Below are positions 1 to 9,268 of a stretch of 64,000 nucleotides of DNA, in pieces; within the stretch, counting starts at the first letter, position 1, and each line of letters starts with the position of its first letter. The stretch is taken from NCBI GenBank assembly GCA_035652815.1, contig DASRDB010000022.1, positions 62,001 through 126,000 on the forward strand, given 5' to 3'. The position numbers and the translations under genes were made by a program. The notes under the pieces are model-generated. The model was not told where the DNA came from. It saw only the letters and a program-made list of their open reading frames with translations, and ran no database searches. Source of the DNA: DASRDB01 sp035652815 (GTDB taxonomy: Bacteria > Chloroflexota > Ktedonobacteria > Ktedonobacterales > Ktedonobacteraceae).

Positions 1-2
1 TG

Positions 3-368
3 CGCCGCTGGCGGCTGCCACTGGGAGCATTCACGTTAATCTACATGGTTAGCAGCATCGTCAGCAGCCTGATGGCGAAGAGTACGCTGGTGCTTGCAGT
101 CGCAATGCTCGCCTGTGTGACCGGGTTGTTCATTGATCTCCTGTATAAAGGTCTTCAGCCCAACATGGATCAGCCTGGGAGGTTGCGTCTTTTCGCTTTC
201 GTCACCCCGGTGATAATCAATGGGATATACTTCCTGGGATTGGCGGCAATCAAAGGGATCGCCTGGTCGGTACATCTCTGGGCGGGATCGATTGTTATGG
301 CTGGTGTCGTTGGCCTGCTCCTGAGCTTCGTGGCTTTACCTCCGTCAGTATTGCAAAGCGAAAGGTGA
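3..368 (+). CDS. C-terminal part of a multi-pass membrane protein (5' end outside window)
   Basis: The frame is open from the first bases of the window to a TGA at 366-368, so the true start lies upstream. An internal ATG at 45 has no convincing ribosome-binding site. The visible 121 residues hold about four hydrophobic stretches, including AKSTLVLAVAMLACVTGLF, FVTPVIINGIYFLGLAAI and WAGSIVMAGVVGLLLSFVAL, joined by short polar loops. This indicates an integral membrane protein. No family motif was recognised and no function is proposed. It ends about 100 bases before the next gene on the same strand. Confidence 0.6.
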   Translation, partial: RRWRLPLGAFTLIYMVSSIVSSLMAKSTLVLAVAMLACVTGLFIDLLYKGLQPNMDQPGRLRLFAFVTPVIINGIYFLGLAAIKGIAWSVHLWAGSIVMAGVVGLLLSFVALPPSVLQSER

Positions 369-466
369 GAACGGAAAATCAGAGGCGCTTGGAAAGGTGT
401 AGCAACGCAGGAGTGATATACTTCGTGTTGGAAAGGCGCAAAAAAAACAACTGTGAGGAGGATTCT

Positions 467-808
467 ATGACCACCATTACAGACGAGTTTATGCGAGAGA
501 GGTTAGCGAAGACCAGGCAATATTGTCTCGTCATATTGAAGGCCGGGCCAAACAGGAAGCAGGAGGGAGTTGAAAAAATTGTGTGGGAACACGGGCGAAG
601 AAATTTTGAACTGCGCGCAAATGGGGTGCTGCCAATAGTTTGTCCGGTCAATGACGGAAGCGACGTAGCAGGGATAGGCATTTTTAATGCGACAGTCGAG
701 GAAGTACAAAAGATTATGGACGATGATCCAGGTGTGAAAGCAGGCGTGTTTGTCTATGAACTCCATGCCTGTCGCGGTTTTCCTGGCTCCAGCTTACCTG
801 GGGAATAG
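467..808 (+). CDS. YCII-like small protein
   Basis: This is a 113-residue soluble protein. The frame is open upstream to about 365, but ATG 467 is chosen because it follows a clear ribosome-binding site (GAGGA, 455-459 region). The N-terminus has QYCLVILKAGPN. Near the C-terminus is DDPGVKAGVFVYELHACRGF, which resembles the ferredoxin-like YCII fold where a DP motif precedes the last strand. YCII-related proteins are small dimeric enzymes or binding proteins of mostly unknown role, so no reaction can be assigned. The neighbours (membrane protein upstream, convergent Nudix hydrolase downstream) do not add a functional clue. Confidence 0.65.
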   Translation: MTTITDEFMRERLAKTRQYCLVILKAGPNRKQEGVEKIVWEHGRRNFELRANGVLPIVCPVNDGSDVAGIGIFNATVEEVQKIMDDDPGVKAGVFVYELHACRGFPGSSLPGE

Positions 809-822
809 GTTCCCCAGCTTAA

Positions 823-1284
823 TTATTCCTCGAAATTCCAGAGAGCGGGATAACACTGTCCCATCAGTAGATGCTGCATCGGCAAAAATAGCGGCTCCGG
901 TAAGGCATCCCAGGAGAACCAGCCCACGTCGGACATTTCATCTGGCGCTTGTATCGTTGGTTCTCCTGAGACATAGATGCCTTCCAGCCAGATAGTGACA
1001 TAATGCTTCGTCTCAGTCTCAAAGAGATCATTCGTCACTGCGCGAAAGGCGATATCCGTAATTGTCACTCCCACCTCCTCTTTCACCTCGCGTATCGCGC
1101 ATGCTTCTAGCGATTCCCCGTACTCCAGGTGTCCGCCCGGAGGTGACCATGTTCCGTTGCCATGCGAGCCGTGGCGTCTGAGGAGCAGCACCTGGTTGCC
1201 CTTTGTCACGATGACTCCTATTCCTACCTGTGGACGCATGGTCAGGGTTCGTTTTGTTCTCTTAAGAGAAGGCTTTTGTTGCAA
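823..1284 (-). CDS. Nudix hydrolase
   Basis: This 153-residue protein has a full Nudix box: GGHLEYGESLEACAIREV followed by KEEVGV (about residues 51-73). It carries the G-x5-E-x7-RE-x2-EE-x-G pattern that binds the metal and cleaves nucleoside-diphosphate-X substrates. The strand before the box (GIGVIVTKGNQVLLLRR) and a late tryptophan-containing segment fit dNTP-sanitising Nudix enzymes similar to the MutT/NUDT15 group, but the substrate cannot be read from the sequence. The start is a TTG at 1284 preceded by GAGGGG; the ATG at 1239 has no ribosome-binding site. It lies 43 bases downstream of the CPBP gene and may share its transcript. Confidence 0.85.
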   Translation of the reverse strand: MQQKPSLKRTKRTLTMRPQVGIGVIVTKGNQVLLLRRHGSHGNGTWSPPGGHLEYGESLEACAIREVKEEVGVTITDIAFRAVTNDLFETETKHYVTIWLEGIYVSGEPTIQAPDEMSDVGWFSWDALPEPLFLPMQHLLMGQCYPALWNFEE

Positions 1285-1327
1285 TGGTTCCCCTCATTTC
1301 TGAAGTACTTGAATAGTGGTTACTTTT

Positions 1328-2317
1328 TTACCTGGCAGTATCTGCCACGACTCTTTCTTCAGAGAACGATTGTATCTGATTTGTCTGTTCTCCATGTTCT
1401 GTAAGGCGTGCTTTCCAATTGATGGGTTGTTTTCTCCAAAGCGTCCAGACAACGAGTACGAGAAGGATGAGCGCAACAAAGGGAATCTCCAGCCAGAGCA
1501 GGCGCGACGCTATGGTGTTCAAGTCGGCTTCTCCACTGAACAGCAAGATGCCGATCAAGAAAGAGCAAGCGTCAAGTGCCGCATGCATGCTGATGCTGAA
1601 CCAGAGCGACCCGGTCAGGAGACGCCCGTAAATCCAGATCGTACTCAACAGCAGGTTGACCACTATAAAGGACGGCGTGACATAGCTCAGGCCGTTTAAC
1701 AGGTGGCCAGACACGAAGAACGCGCCGACACCCACCACCGTGAGCCAGAGCGGCATACATTCACCCAGGTTCTGAAAGACATAGCCCCGATTGGAGACCT
1801 CTTCCCGTATACCCGTCGCCGTATACTGAAGCACATTAAAAATCATTGTGATGACTAGCCCTTCCCAACCCAGTCGAGCAACATGCAGGGTGAACAAGCC
1901 TGAAGCACTGCCAGTCGCTAATGCCAGCAGTGGCACGCTCACCCCAAGCAGTATTCCCAGCAGGATGCTGCGTCCATGCCCGCTCAGTCCGGTCCAGGCC
2001 AGGCCCGCAGAAGAACGACGATCAACCTTGCGTCGGAACCATCGAAGCCACCAGACCGTTCCCGCAGCAATCAGGACATAGCCACAGGTGTAGGAGATGA
2101 CCACACGAAGGTCCGTATTGTAGGCCAGCGAGTAGACGTTGATGAGATAGCTGTAGGTGAGATGCAGGCCCAGGTAAAGGAAAAGGCCAACTGCAAGATC
2201 AATGCTCACATAGATGATCAGGGTTCCACCGAACGCTAACAACACCCGCCAGAACAGGTTAATCCTTCCGTCAGAAGCCCAAAGAAGACTGCGCATCAGG
2301 CATTCGCATCCTTTCAT
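1328..2317 (-). CDS. CPBP-family intramembrane metalloprotease
   Basis: This is a 329-residue, multi-pass membrane protein. The diagnostic CPBP (Abi/CAAX protease) motifs are visible in order: REEVSNRGYVFQNL (EExxxR), a later SGHLLNG histidine segment, and SMHAALDACSFL (H-x3-D). These residues form the intramembrane metal site of the Rce1-like glutamyl proteases. In bacteria such proteins act in prenyl-peptide processing, bacteriocin self-immunity or membrane protein turnover; which applies here is unknown. The hydrophilic 30-residue tail after the last helix is typical. The start at ATG 2317 is the longest; ATG 2296 is also possible because AAAGGA lies before it. Confidence 0.8.
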   Translation of the reverse strand: MKGCECLMRSLLWASDGRINLFWRVLLAFGGTLIIYVSIDLAVGLFLYLGLHLTYSYLINVYSLAYNTDLRVVISYTCGYVLIAAGTVWWLRWFRRKVDRRSSAGLAWTGLSGHGRSILLGILLGVSVPLLALATGSASGLFTLHVARLGWEGLVITMIFNVLQYTATGIREEVSNRGYVFQNLGECMPLWLTVVGVGAFFVSGHLLNGLSYVTPSFIVVNLLLSTIWIYGRLLTGSLWFSISMHAALDACSFLIGILLFSGEADLNTIASRLLWLEIPFVALILLVLVVWTLWRKQPINWKARLTEHGEQTNQIQSFSEERVVADTAR

Positions 2318-2362
2318 GATAGTACAGGATCTGTTTTTTAATAGTCTGGTCCATGATTGTTC

Positions 2363-2764
2363 TTAATTTCCTTTCCCAAAGTACGCCCGCACTCCTGGCA
2401 GCAATAGATAGCACAGGATGAGCAGGATGATAACCAGACCTATGAGTTTGTCTATCGCGAAACTACGTGAAGCGACAAAGCCTATATCTGCCACAATATG
2501 GACAAGGATAAACACAATCTCGGTAGCCCAGACCCAGCCATATCCTTTCCATAAACCGTAGCTGAGACTGAGATAAAACACTCCCAAGACAATCAGTACT
2601 GTAGGGAGAACCGGTGCGAGAAACTGCAAAAAGCCGAGACCTTGTGCTTGAGAGGAAAGCGAAAAGACTGATGGGACAATACCCCCAATCAGCGAGAGCA
2701 GTCCAGCAAGAACTTGCACGATGATGATGACAATCAAACCGTATGGCCGCGTGAGAGATTTCAC
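2363..2764 (-). CDS. Small four-helix membrane protein
   Basis: This is a 133-residue protein with four strongly hydrophobic segments (YGLIVIIIVQVLAGLLSLIG, APVLPTVLIVLGVFYLSLSY, VWATEIVFILVHIVADIGFV and KLIGLVIILLILCYLLLPGV). The start is taken as GTG 2764, nine bases after AAGGAG. The longer TTG at 2773 would sit directly against the ribosome-binding site. The overall pattern resembles DUF2127/DoxX-like small membrane proteins, but no signature residue was found. It lies 45 bases upstream of the CPBP protease gene on the same strand, so the two may be cotranscribed. Function unknown. Confidence 0.65.
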   Translation of the reverse strand: MKSLTRPYGLIVIIIVQVLAGLLSLIGGIVPSVFSLSSQAQGLGFLQFLAPVLPTVLIVLGVFYLSLSYGLWKGYGWVWATEIVFILVHIVADIGFVASRSFAIDKLIGLVIILLILCYLLLPGVRAYFGKGN

Positions 2765-2817
2765 AATGGTCAACTCCTTTTATACATGCTCATTGCAAGC
2801 ATTGTTTTTTCTTCTTT

Positions 2818-2843
2818 CCAGGGATGCTAGAAAGCATCCCTGG
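2818..2843 (-). terminator. Perfect 11-bp hairpin after a short minus-strand frame
   Basis: The arms CCAGGGATGCT and AGCATCCCTGG pair perfectly around the loop AGAA. It sits between the small membrane protein gene and the minus-strand frame ending at 2858. It has no clear U-tract on either strand, so its role as a terminator is only probable. Confidence 0.45.
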
Positions 2844-2857
2844 AGTCTAAATTCAAG

Positions 2858-3055
2858 CTACAAAACGGCCACTCCCTCCACCGCGCCATCAGCACCACTT
2901 AAATTTGCGGCTATCGCACAATTCGTCACTCCGGGTGCAACAGGCGTGACCGTGCAGCGGACGATGACCCCGTTAGCCGTTCCACGACCGATGACGAAGA
3001 GTTGCGTGCCGAACTGGGTCATTGTCGTTGGCTCGGAGACACCGATGCTAATCAA
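2858..3055 (-). pseudogene. Possible remnant of a secreted or surface protein C-terminus
   Basis: This 65-residue frame begins at a weak TTG just after an in-frame stop and has no ribosome-binding site. Its composition (alternating small and beta-forming residues, GRGTANGVIVRCTVTPVAPG, two cysteines) looks like the last beta strands of a secreted repeat protein rather than a complete gene. A perfect hairpin follows it at 2818-2843, as at the end of a transcript. It may be a decayed gene end, or chance. No family was recognised. Confidence 0.3.
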
Positions 3056-3240
3056 CTCTCATCAAAGTGATTATGCTCGTCGTTGGTAGCGTGCCCGGTA
3101 TATATGAGGAACCTATGTGAATCAGGCAGACCGATCAGACGCTTCACTCCGTGAGACAAAAGTACACGTTTTGAGCCGCCCAGGACATCGGAAGAACTTC
3201 TGAATCAGGAAGCTATTTGAGGAAGGAGGAGATTCCTGCT

Positions 3241-3342
3241 ATGCGAAGAAATACCTATTCAGTTTCACCTCGGGCTGAATGGCCTGCGAATGAAGTATGG
3301 GAATCAGACCAGCCCGTGGCGAAACGCAAACGCGACCACTGA
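3241..3342 (+). CDS. Possible 33-residue peptide antisense to a regulator 3' end
   Basis: A short frame starts at ATG 3241, eleven bases after a strong GGAGG (3225-3229), and encodes a polar peptide ending KRKRDH. Its last 39 bases overlap the 3' end of the large LuxR-type regulator on the other strand. The strong ribosome-binding site is the only support. No homology is known to me, and the spacing is slightly long. Confidence 0.25.
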   Translation: MRRNTYSVSPRAEWPANEVWESDQPVAKRKRDH

Positions 3343-6300
3343 AGCCCGGTTGTCGCTGGTGGTCTTGTTGAAGATGTGGGTCATGTGATGAGCGATCGTT
3401 TTCTCGCTGAGTCCTAATTGCTGGGCGATTTCGCTGTTGGTCATTCCCCTGGCTACCATGCGCAGCACCTGCACCTCCCGTTCTGTCAAGCCAGCAGGAT
3501 AGTTTGCTGCCGGAGAAGTTGTCCTGGGAACAAGTGATTGCTCTATCTCCTGTTCTTGTAGGGCAAGAACCTGTTCGGTCGTCATGGTGCGCCCTCTTGC
3601 CCATAGTGTGGCGAACGTGTGTTCGCTCAGGCGTGTGCGAACAAGAGCGACTCTGCGCTCATAGTCTGCATAGTCGATGAATGGAATGGGAATATGAACC
3701 GCTTCACGCAATGCCTCGGCTTTCCCCCATGCCGTCGTTGCCCAGCGATATTTACCCTGAAGCGCGGCCATATGCGCCAGTCCTTCCAGATAGGTGGCTA
3801 TCCATTCGTTCATGTCTAGCTTCCTGGCGATATTGAGGCCTTCTTGATAGAAGTTGTAGGCGGTCAGTTCATCGTTCTCTGCGAGAGCGACTCGAGCGAG
3901 ATGGTAGAAAGTATGTAAAGTACCCTGTGGCGATCCCATGTTCTTATAGAGGAGATGGCTTTCCTCTAACAATGTGCGGGCCTGTGCGAGATCTCCTTTG
4001 CACAGAGCAATTTGTCCCCGCAAGACACCGCTAGAAGCCAGTCCATCCTGGTCATCTAACTCTTTAAAAAGGAGCAAACATTCATCGAGGTATGCTTCCG
4101 TGTTTGCTATTTCGCCTTGTGAAACGAAAAGAAGCTGTGCCTTTGTTGCAAGCGAATACGCAATCCCGCGCGTATTTCCCAGTTCCCGATGCAGCGCCAG
4201 GCTCTCCTCGATCAGTCTAGAAGCGTTATCGTATACTCCTCGAAGGGTAGCTAAATAGGCCAGCGTGTAGATTGACCAGGCAATGAATTCTTTGTCTCCA
4301 AGTTCTCTAAAGTGCGTCAGCGCCTCCTCAGCCAATGCGATATCGATCACGATATCATCTTTCGCAACCCATGCCAGCAGATAGAGCGCGGAGGCGACGC
4401 CGGGCTTGTCTTCAAGTTCGCGGAAAAGTTTGAGACTTTCCTGGCCATATGCTTCCGCATGCTCAAAATCACCCTGGAGAAAGGCCAGATTTGCGGCGGC
4501 GAAGAAGGCCTTTGCCTGCAACGGAATCTCTACCCCTTCTCTTACGGCCAATGCTCGTTCCAGAAAGACACGTCCTTCGCGGAAAGGTCCATGCACGACC
4601 CACAGATTGCGCAGCGCGGCCCCCAGGCGCAGGGCGATGGTCATATCCTGCTTTTCCTGACCATAGACGAGCGACCATTGTAATACTGCCCTGATGTTCT
4701 CATGCTCTCGCTCTAAACGCTGCAACCAGGTGGCCTGTTCGGAACCGGCATAGGCAAGCTCGGCCTGCTCTGCCAGAGACAGGTAGTAGGCAGCGAGCGC
4801 CTGCCAGGCAGATTCCTCCTCATGGCTCTCACGCAGGCAATCCAGACCATACTCACGTACCGTTTCGAGCATGGCGAGGCGTGCTTCATCGCCTTCCTGC
4901 TCGCTCTGGTACAGCAGGCTCTTGTTGATGAGTGAGGCAAGAATGTCCAGGATTGGCCCGGTTTTACCGATCACCGCTGCACTTACTGCCGTAATGGCGT
5001 CCAGGGTGCAGCCACCAACAAAGATGGAGAGCAGCCGGAAAAGCTGTTGTTCCTCTGAATTGAGCAGATGATAGCTCCAGGCAAGCGTATTGCGCAGGGT
5101 TTGCTGGCGTTCTGGGACATCACGGGGACCGCCTGTCAGGACATTGAGACGCCGGGTTTGCGTAAGCTGTCGTAGCAATGCGGGCGGCGGCAGCAATCTG
5201 GTTCGCGCGGCAGCCAGTTCCATAGCGAGTGGTATGCCCTCCAGATGGACGCAAATCGCGGCAATGGCCTGCATATTCGCCTTTGTGAGTGGTAAACCAG
5301 GGTTGACTGCTAATGCCCGCTCCACAAACAGCGCAACCGACTCGTACTGCGTCAACGCCTCTGTGGCCGGAAGATGCGTCCATTTCGGAAGCGCGAGGGG
5401 CGGCACAGCAAACTCATACTCTCCCTGCACTCGCAGCACCGCCCGGCTCGTGACCAGCATTTTCACATATGGGCAGGCCAGCAGCAGGTCGGTCAGGTAG
5501 GAAGCCGCCGGGAGAACCTGCTCGAAGTTGTCGAGGACCAGCAACATGTGCCTGTCTCGCAGGAATGTTTTCAGGTCTTCTGCATGTTCGGTGCTTTGAC
5601 CTCGTTGCGGGTGCGTTAGTCCTAGCGTCTGCTTGATGGTAGAAAGTACCAGCCCGGGATGGATAATGGGAGCCAGTGGAACGAAAGCGACTCCATCAGC
5701 GAACGTATCAAGTAGTCTGGTTGCGACCTCGATCCCCAGCCGAGTTTTCCCAATGCCTCCAGTGCCGGTAAGCGTCAACAAGCGAACCTCTTTTCGTTGT
5801 AATAGCGCGCATATTGCCGTGATCTCTCGCTCACGCCCGATCAAAGTGGTAAGCTGTGCTGGAAGATTCTGAAACCGGCTCTCGCTCGTTCGGAGAGGGG
5901 GAAAGTCGGCAGGCAATTCCGAGATTACCAGCTGAAAGAGGTGTCCAGCACGCGGAAAATCTTGCAGGCCATATGCTCCCAGGTCTAGCAGGCTCACGCC
6001 CTCTGGCAAATCGTCCTTCACCAGTACACATGTCGTTTGAGAGAGGAGTACCTGTCCGCCGTGTGCTGCATGCATGAGCCGGGCCGCGTAGTGAACATCC
6101 AGCCCGGTGTAGCCGGTAGGAGTACGTTCGGGTGTTCCTGTGTGTAGTCCCATCCGTGTACGCACAGCGACATGTTCGGGCCAGGGATGGGTCGCCAGAT
6201 TTCGCTGTGTCTCTACTGCTGCTGAAAGCGCATCACTTGCTCGCGCGAATACGGCAAAACAAGCATCACCTTGCCGATCAACTTCATATCCATTCCAGTG

Positions 6301-6462
6301 TAAGAAACAAGCTTGCAGAAGGCGACAGTACTCGGTTTGCAAGAGGGCATATGCTTCTCCCAACTGCTGAAGGAGTTGTGTTGATCCCTCGATATCAGCA
6401 AAGAGCAGGGTGAGTGTTCCTGTAGGGAAATTGCGTGCAGAATGTTTCATATGCTCAGTCAC
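3304..6462 (-). CDS. Cyclase-like domain / NB-ARC ATPase / TPR / LuxR-HTH regulator
   Basis: This is a 1052-residue signalling protein. Residues about 12-180 form a class III nucleotide cyclase-like domain (TLLFADIEGSTQLL, later DRQGDACFAVFARA, and GLDVHYAARLMHAAHGGQ). Residues about 205-500 are an AfsR-type NB-ARC ATPase with P-loop LTGTGGIGKTR and Walker B LLVLDNFEQVLP. Residues about 560-960 are TPR-like helical repeats. The C-terminus (about 990-1052) is a LuxR/GerE helix-turn-helix (LTEREVQVLRMVARGMTNSE). The architecture indicates a ligand- or ATP-switched transcription activator. The substrate and transition-state residues of a true cyclase look only partly kept, so the first domain may sense rather than synthesise. 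A sister gene lacking the HTH lies at 59846-62734. Targets are unknown. Confidence 0.88.
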   Translation of the reverse strand: MTEHMKHSARNFPTGTLTLLFADIEGSTQLLQQLGEAYALLQTEYCRLLQACFLHWNGYEVDRQGDACFAVFARASDALSAAVETQRNLATHPWPEHVAVRTRMGLHTGTPERTPTGYTGLDVHYAARLMHAAHGGQVLLSQTTCVLVKDDLPEGVSLLDLGAYGLQDFPRAGHLFQLVISELPADFPPLRTSESRFQNLPAQLTTLIGREREITAICALLQRKEVRLLTLTGTGGIGKTRLGIEVATRLLDTFADGVAFVPLAPIIHPGLVLSTIKQTLGLTHPQRGQSTEHAEDLKTFLRDRHMLLVLDNFEQVLPAASYLTDLLLACPYVKMLVTSRAVLRVQGEYEFAVPPLALPKWTHLPATEALTQYESVALFVERALAVNPGLPLTKANMQAIAAICVHLEGIPLAMELAAARTRLLPPPALLRQLTQTRRLNVLTGGPRDVPERQQTLRNTLAWSYHLLNSEEQQLFRLLSIFVGGCTLDAITAVSAAVIGKTGPILDILASLINKSLLYQSEQEGDEARLAMLETVREYGLDCLRESHEEESAWQALAAYYLSLAEQAELAYAGSEQATWLQRLEREHENIRAVLQWSLVYGQEKQDMTIALRLGAALRNLWVVHGPFREGRVFLERALAVREGVEIPLQAKAFFAAANLAFLQGDFEHAEAYGQESLKLFRELEDKPGVASALYLLAWVAKDDIVIDIALAEEALTHFRELGDKEFIAWSIYTLAYLATLRGVYDNASRLIEESLALHRELGNTRGIAYSLATKAQLLFVSQGEIANTEAYLDECLLLFKELDDQDGLASSGVLRGQIALCKGDLAQARTLLEESHLLYKNMGSPQGTLHTFYHLARVALAENDELTAYNFYQEGLNIARKLDMNEWIATYLEGLAHMAALQGKYRWATTAWGKAEALREAVHIPIPFIDYADYERRVALVRTRLSEHTFATLWARGRTMTTEQVLALQEQEIEQSLVPRTTSPAANYPAGLTEREVQVLRMVARGMTNSEIAQQLGLSEKTIAHHMTHIFNKTTSDNRASVVAFAFRHGLV

Positions 6463-7162
6463 GGTCTCACCTCAAGTTTGTGTTATTCAGGTATATGATC
6501 CTTGTCCTCCTTTGAGAGGAGCATACTCGAAGTTTTCCCTCTTCTACAAATTCAGGGCAGAATCAGGTCTGGGGTGCCTCAAGAGAAAGTATAGTCCAGG
6601 TTGAGGCATAGTGAGATGTGCCAACTGGACTATTTTTACCCGAACTGTCATCCTTGTAGGCGCATTACATAGCCCTTATGTCGCATGTAATCCGGCGAAG
6701 CCCGCGTCGCCAATAACGACATAGGTAATTGTTGCTTCTGAACTGTGGCCATAGACCAGGCTCCCGACCTTTCACTTTTCTGCTAAGGTCTAATCTAACA
6801 TAGAACCCGCTGAAAGTTATGCGCCTTAAGTTGTGAATAGCCTGCGTCTGTAGTCCTGTTCGGTGAATATTGTATCTTTTACTGCTGAAAAGCGCGAGAA
6901 GCCCCAACAGTCCGAATTGGGAGTACAGCCAGAAGTCATGTGACTTCTGACTACAGACAATCCAACTTGTAGCATATTGTCGTGTACGTGGCTTTCTGGT
7001 ATGCTCAGAGTAGCAATCAACACGTGATGTGTAGGAACTCTCGATCTTTCTCACTATTGCTTTGCAGGCGAATCTCAGTTTTGATTCAGAAGAAAAAGAG
7101 AGCATCTTTCTAGTAGATCTGCGAGCGAGAACAGTATGCAAGTGGAGACCCAGGAAATCGCT
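6463..7162. other. 700-base intergenic region between divergent regulators
   Basis: No convincing gene was found here. A 170-residue minus-strand frame (6665-7177) has unusual, low-complexity composition, no ribosome-binding site and no recognisable motif. The region must hold the promoters of the large regulator (leftward) and of the sensor kinase operon (rightward). The only clear structure is the palindrome at 6930-6949. Confidence 0.5.
6930..6949. promoter_or_regulatory. Perfect 9+9 palindrome in divergent intergenic region
   Basis: CAGAAGTCA and TGACTTCTG are perfect inverted arms separated by TG. It lies about 470 bases from the leftward regulator and 215 bases from the rightward sensor kinase. 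A dimeric regulator could bind it, or it may form a small hairpin. No binding protein can be named. Confidence 0.35.
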
Positions 7163-8440
7163 ATGAAGCGGCCACACCAGAAGCGAAGGTGGACCTGGTG
7201 GCTGATGCCCAGGCCTTTTTCTCTGGTCTCAACGGTGTTTTATCTCTGCGTGTTCGTCCCTTTCCTGATCAATTTCGCCACTGGGCAGCTATATCAGGGT
7301 GAGTGGTGGCGCGTTTTCTTCATGACCACTGCTATCGCTCTGTTCTTCGCCATTGATCGTCTGGAGTACTGGCGCTATGGTGAAGAGACGCCTGCGCACA
7401 CTGCACTTGTTTTGTTGGTTGTCCGCATCCTGTTGTATGAACTCGTCGCCTGGCTCGATTTCTATGATTTCTCACCTATCCTTGCTGTCTTCATGCCCAT
7501 TCTGGGTTTCTGGTACTTTGGAGGCGCTGCGGCCTATGGGTTGGCCTTTCTGGCCTGTGTAGACTATGTGTTGCACCACCTGGTGAATACCCCCGATTGG
7601 TTGACTAATCCCTATCAAATCCATTCCAATTTTCTTTTTGTCCTGGCCCTGGTATTTACCCTCTCCCTTGCACATGTCCTCATGAGGGAAAAGGCGAGCC
7701 GTACCCGCAGCGAGCGCTTGCTCGCTGCTCTGGAGGAGACACATAGGCAGCTTCGCATCTATGCCGATCAGGTGGAAGAACTGGCGACGGCCAAAGAGCG
7801 CAACCGCCTGGCACGCGACATCCACGACAGCCTGGGTCATTACCTGACTATCATCAATGTGCAGTTGGAGAAGGCGCTCGCGTTCCGTGAACGCAATCAG
7901 GAGGAAGCGGACCAGGCCGTGCGTGACGCCAAGCGCCTTGCCAGTGAAGCCTTGCAGGATGTGCGCCGTTCGGTGGGTACCTTGCGGGCCACGCAGGACG
8001 TATTTGTTCTTGTGCCTGCCATCAATGACCTCGTGGAACGAGTCCGCAGCGATCAGCTTTCCATCGAGTTACGTATCGAGGGCAGGGAGGATGGCTATTC
8101 CAAACATGCGCTACTGACCCTGTTTCGGGCAGCACAGGAGGGTCTGACCAACGTACAAAAGTATGCCGGAGCCAGTTTGGCGCAGGTTGAACTCCAATTT
8201 GGGGAGGACTGCGCCTCCTTATGCCTGACAGACAATGGGCGGGGGTTTGAGCCGGAAATACTTGTCACGTTGCCCGCCGGGCGAGAGGGAAGCTACGGCT
8301 TGCAAGGAGTGCGGGAGCGCCTGGAACTGGTCGGAGGAAGCATGCAGTTAGAAAGCAGACCAGGTGAAGGAACTAGCCTCTGTGTTTCCGTCCCGAGAGA
8401 TCTTTTGGCGAGCGATGGGCATAACAGCGCCCGTACCTAA
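7163..8440 (+). CDS. NarL/DesK-type sensor histidine kinase
   Basis: This is a 425-residue membrane kinase. Five to six hydrophobic segments fill residues 20-180. A coiled region leads into the HisKA_3 dimerisation domain with the phosphoacceptor in RLARDIHDSLGH (about residue 221). The HATPase_c domain follows (N-box EGLTNVQKYAG, G1 LTDNGRGF, G2 GSYGLQGVRERL). It should autophosphorylate on that histidine in response to a membrane or envelope signal and pass phosphate to the response regulator 14 bases downstream. The start is ATG 7163, which follows AGGAA at good spacing; the frame also opens at ATG 7136 with a weaker site. Confidence 0.9.
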   Translation: MKRPHQKRRWTWWLMPRPFSLVSTVFYLCVFVPFLINFATGQLYQGEWWRVFFMTTAIALFFAIDRLEYWRYGEETPAHTALVLLVVRILLYELVAWLDFYDFSPILAVFMPILGFWYFGGAAAYGLAFLACVDYVLHHLVNTPDWLTNPYQIHSNFLFVLALVFTLSLAHVLMREKASRTRSERLLAALEETHRQLRIYADQVEELATAKERNRLARDIHDSLGHYLTIINVQLEKALAFRERNQEEADQAVRDAKRLASEALQDVRRSVGTLRATQDVFVLVPAINDLVERVRSDQLSIELRIEGREDGYSKHALLTLFRAAQEGLTNVQKYAGASLAQVELQFGEDCASLCLTDNGRGFEPEILVTLPAGREGSYGLQGVRERLELVGGSMQLESRPGEGTSLCVSVPRDLLASDGHNSART

Positions 8441-8454
8441 AAGGCAGGAAAGGC

Positions 8455-9168
8455 ATGGACGAGCGACAACAAAATATGGTGGTGCGCGTGCTGGTGGTCG
8501 ACGACCAGCGCTTGATGCGGGAAGGCATTGCCTCATTGCTGAGTATTCAGGACGGGATCGAGGTCGTTGGGACAGCCGCTAATGGACAGGAAGCCCTTAA
8601 GCAGGCTGTGAGCATGAAGCCCGATGTGATCTTGATGGATGTGCGCATGCCGATTATGGATGGGGTAACGGCAACTGAGCAGGTGCGTCGCCAGGTGCCA
8701 GGCTGCAAGATTCTGATGTTGACGACCTTCGATGACGAAGAATATGTCATCGAGGCATTAAGGAGAGGGGCGAGTGGTTATCTGCTCAAAGATATTCCGG
8801 CGCGTGACCTGGCCCAGGCAGTGCAGGCCGTCCATCGTGGCATTTACCAGCTCGACCCGCTTGTGATGAGCAGGGTCATGGCCTCCCTCACCGGGTTGAA
8901 GCATGCCGGGAGCCAGATTTCCCCGCCTATGACCCCTTTATTAAAAGGAGAGGTTACACCCGGTTCTCTCAAACATGCAGGTTTAACCGAGCGTGAAATC
9001 GAGGTGTTACGCCTGATTGCACAGGGGGCAACCAATCGGGAGATAGCTGAAAAGCTGATTATCAGTGAGGGAACGGTAAAAAACCATATCTCGAATATCC
9101 TCAGTCGATTGGGTTTACGGGATCGCACGCAGGCGGCAATTTATGCCCGTGAAAACGGATTACTTTAA
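8455..9168 (+). CDS. NarL/LuxR-family response regulator
   Basis: This 237-residue protein has a receiver domain (residues about 10-125: VLVVDDQRLMREG, phospho-Asp in DVILMDVRMPIMDG, TTFDDEEYV and a conserved Lys in YLLKDI). It also has a C-terminal LuxR/GerE helix-turn-helix (LTEREIEVLRLIAQGATNRE, about residues 172-230). A 30-residue linker rich in Pro and Gly joins the two. It is the cognate partner of the upstream kinase. The downstream ABC exporter genes are the most obvious targets by position, which is an inference. The ATG follows AGGAAAGGC at suitable spacing. Confidence 0.92.
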   Translation: MDERQQNMVVRVLVVDDQRLMREGIASLLSIQDGIEVVGTAANGQEALKQAVSMKPDVILMDVRMPIMDGVTATEQVRRQVPGCKILMLTTFDDEEYVIEALRRGASGYLLKDIPARDLAQAVQAVHRGIYQLDPLVMSRVMASLTGLKHAGSQISPPMTPLLKGEVTPGSLKHAGLTEREIEVLRLIAQGATNREIAEKLIISEGTVKNHISNILSRLGLRDRTQAAIYARENGLL

Positions 9169-9268
9169 AGCGTTTTTTCAACTTTTCGTCTTTTGAAGCT
9201 CCCCGGTTTCCAGATGTGAACAGCACGAAATATTCCTTCTCTTCTACCTGCTTATAAAGTTTGACCAA

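Noticed and set aside
6665..7177. 170-residue minus-strand frame in the divergent intergenic region
   Set aside because: No ribosome-binding site, odd composition rich in Ser, Arg and Cys, no domain, and it overlaps the promoter region and start of the sensor kinase.
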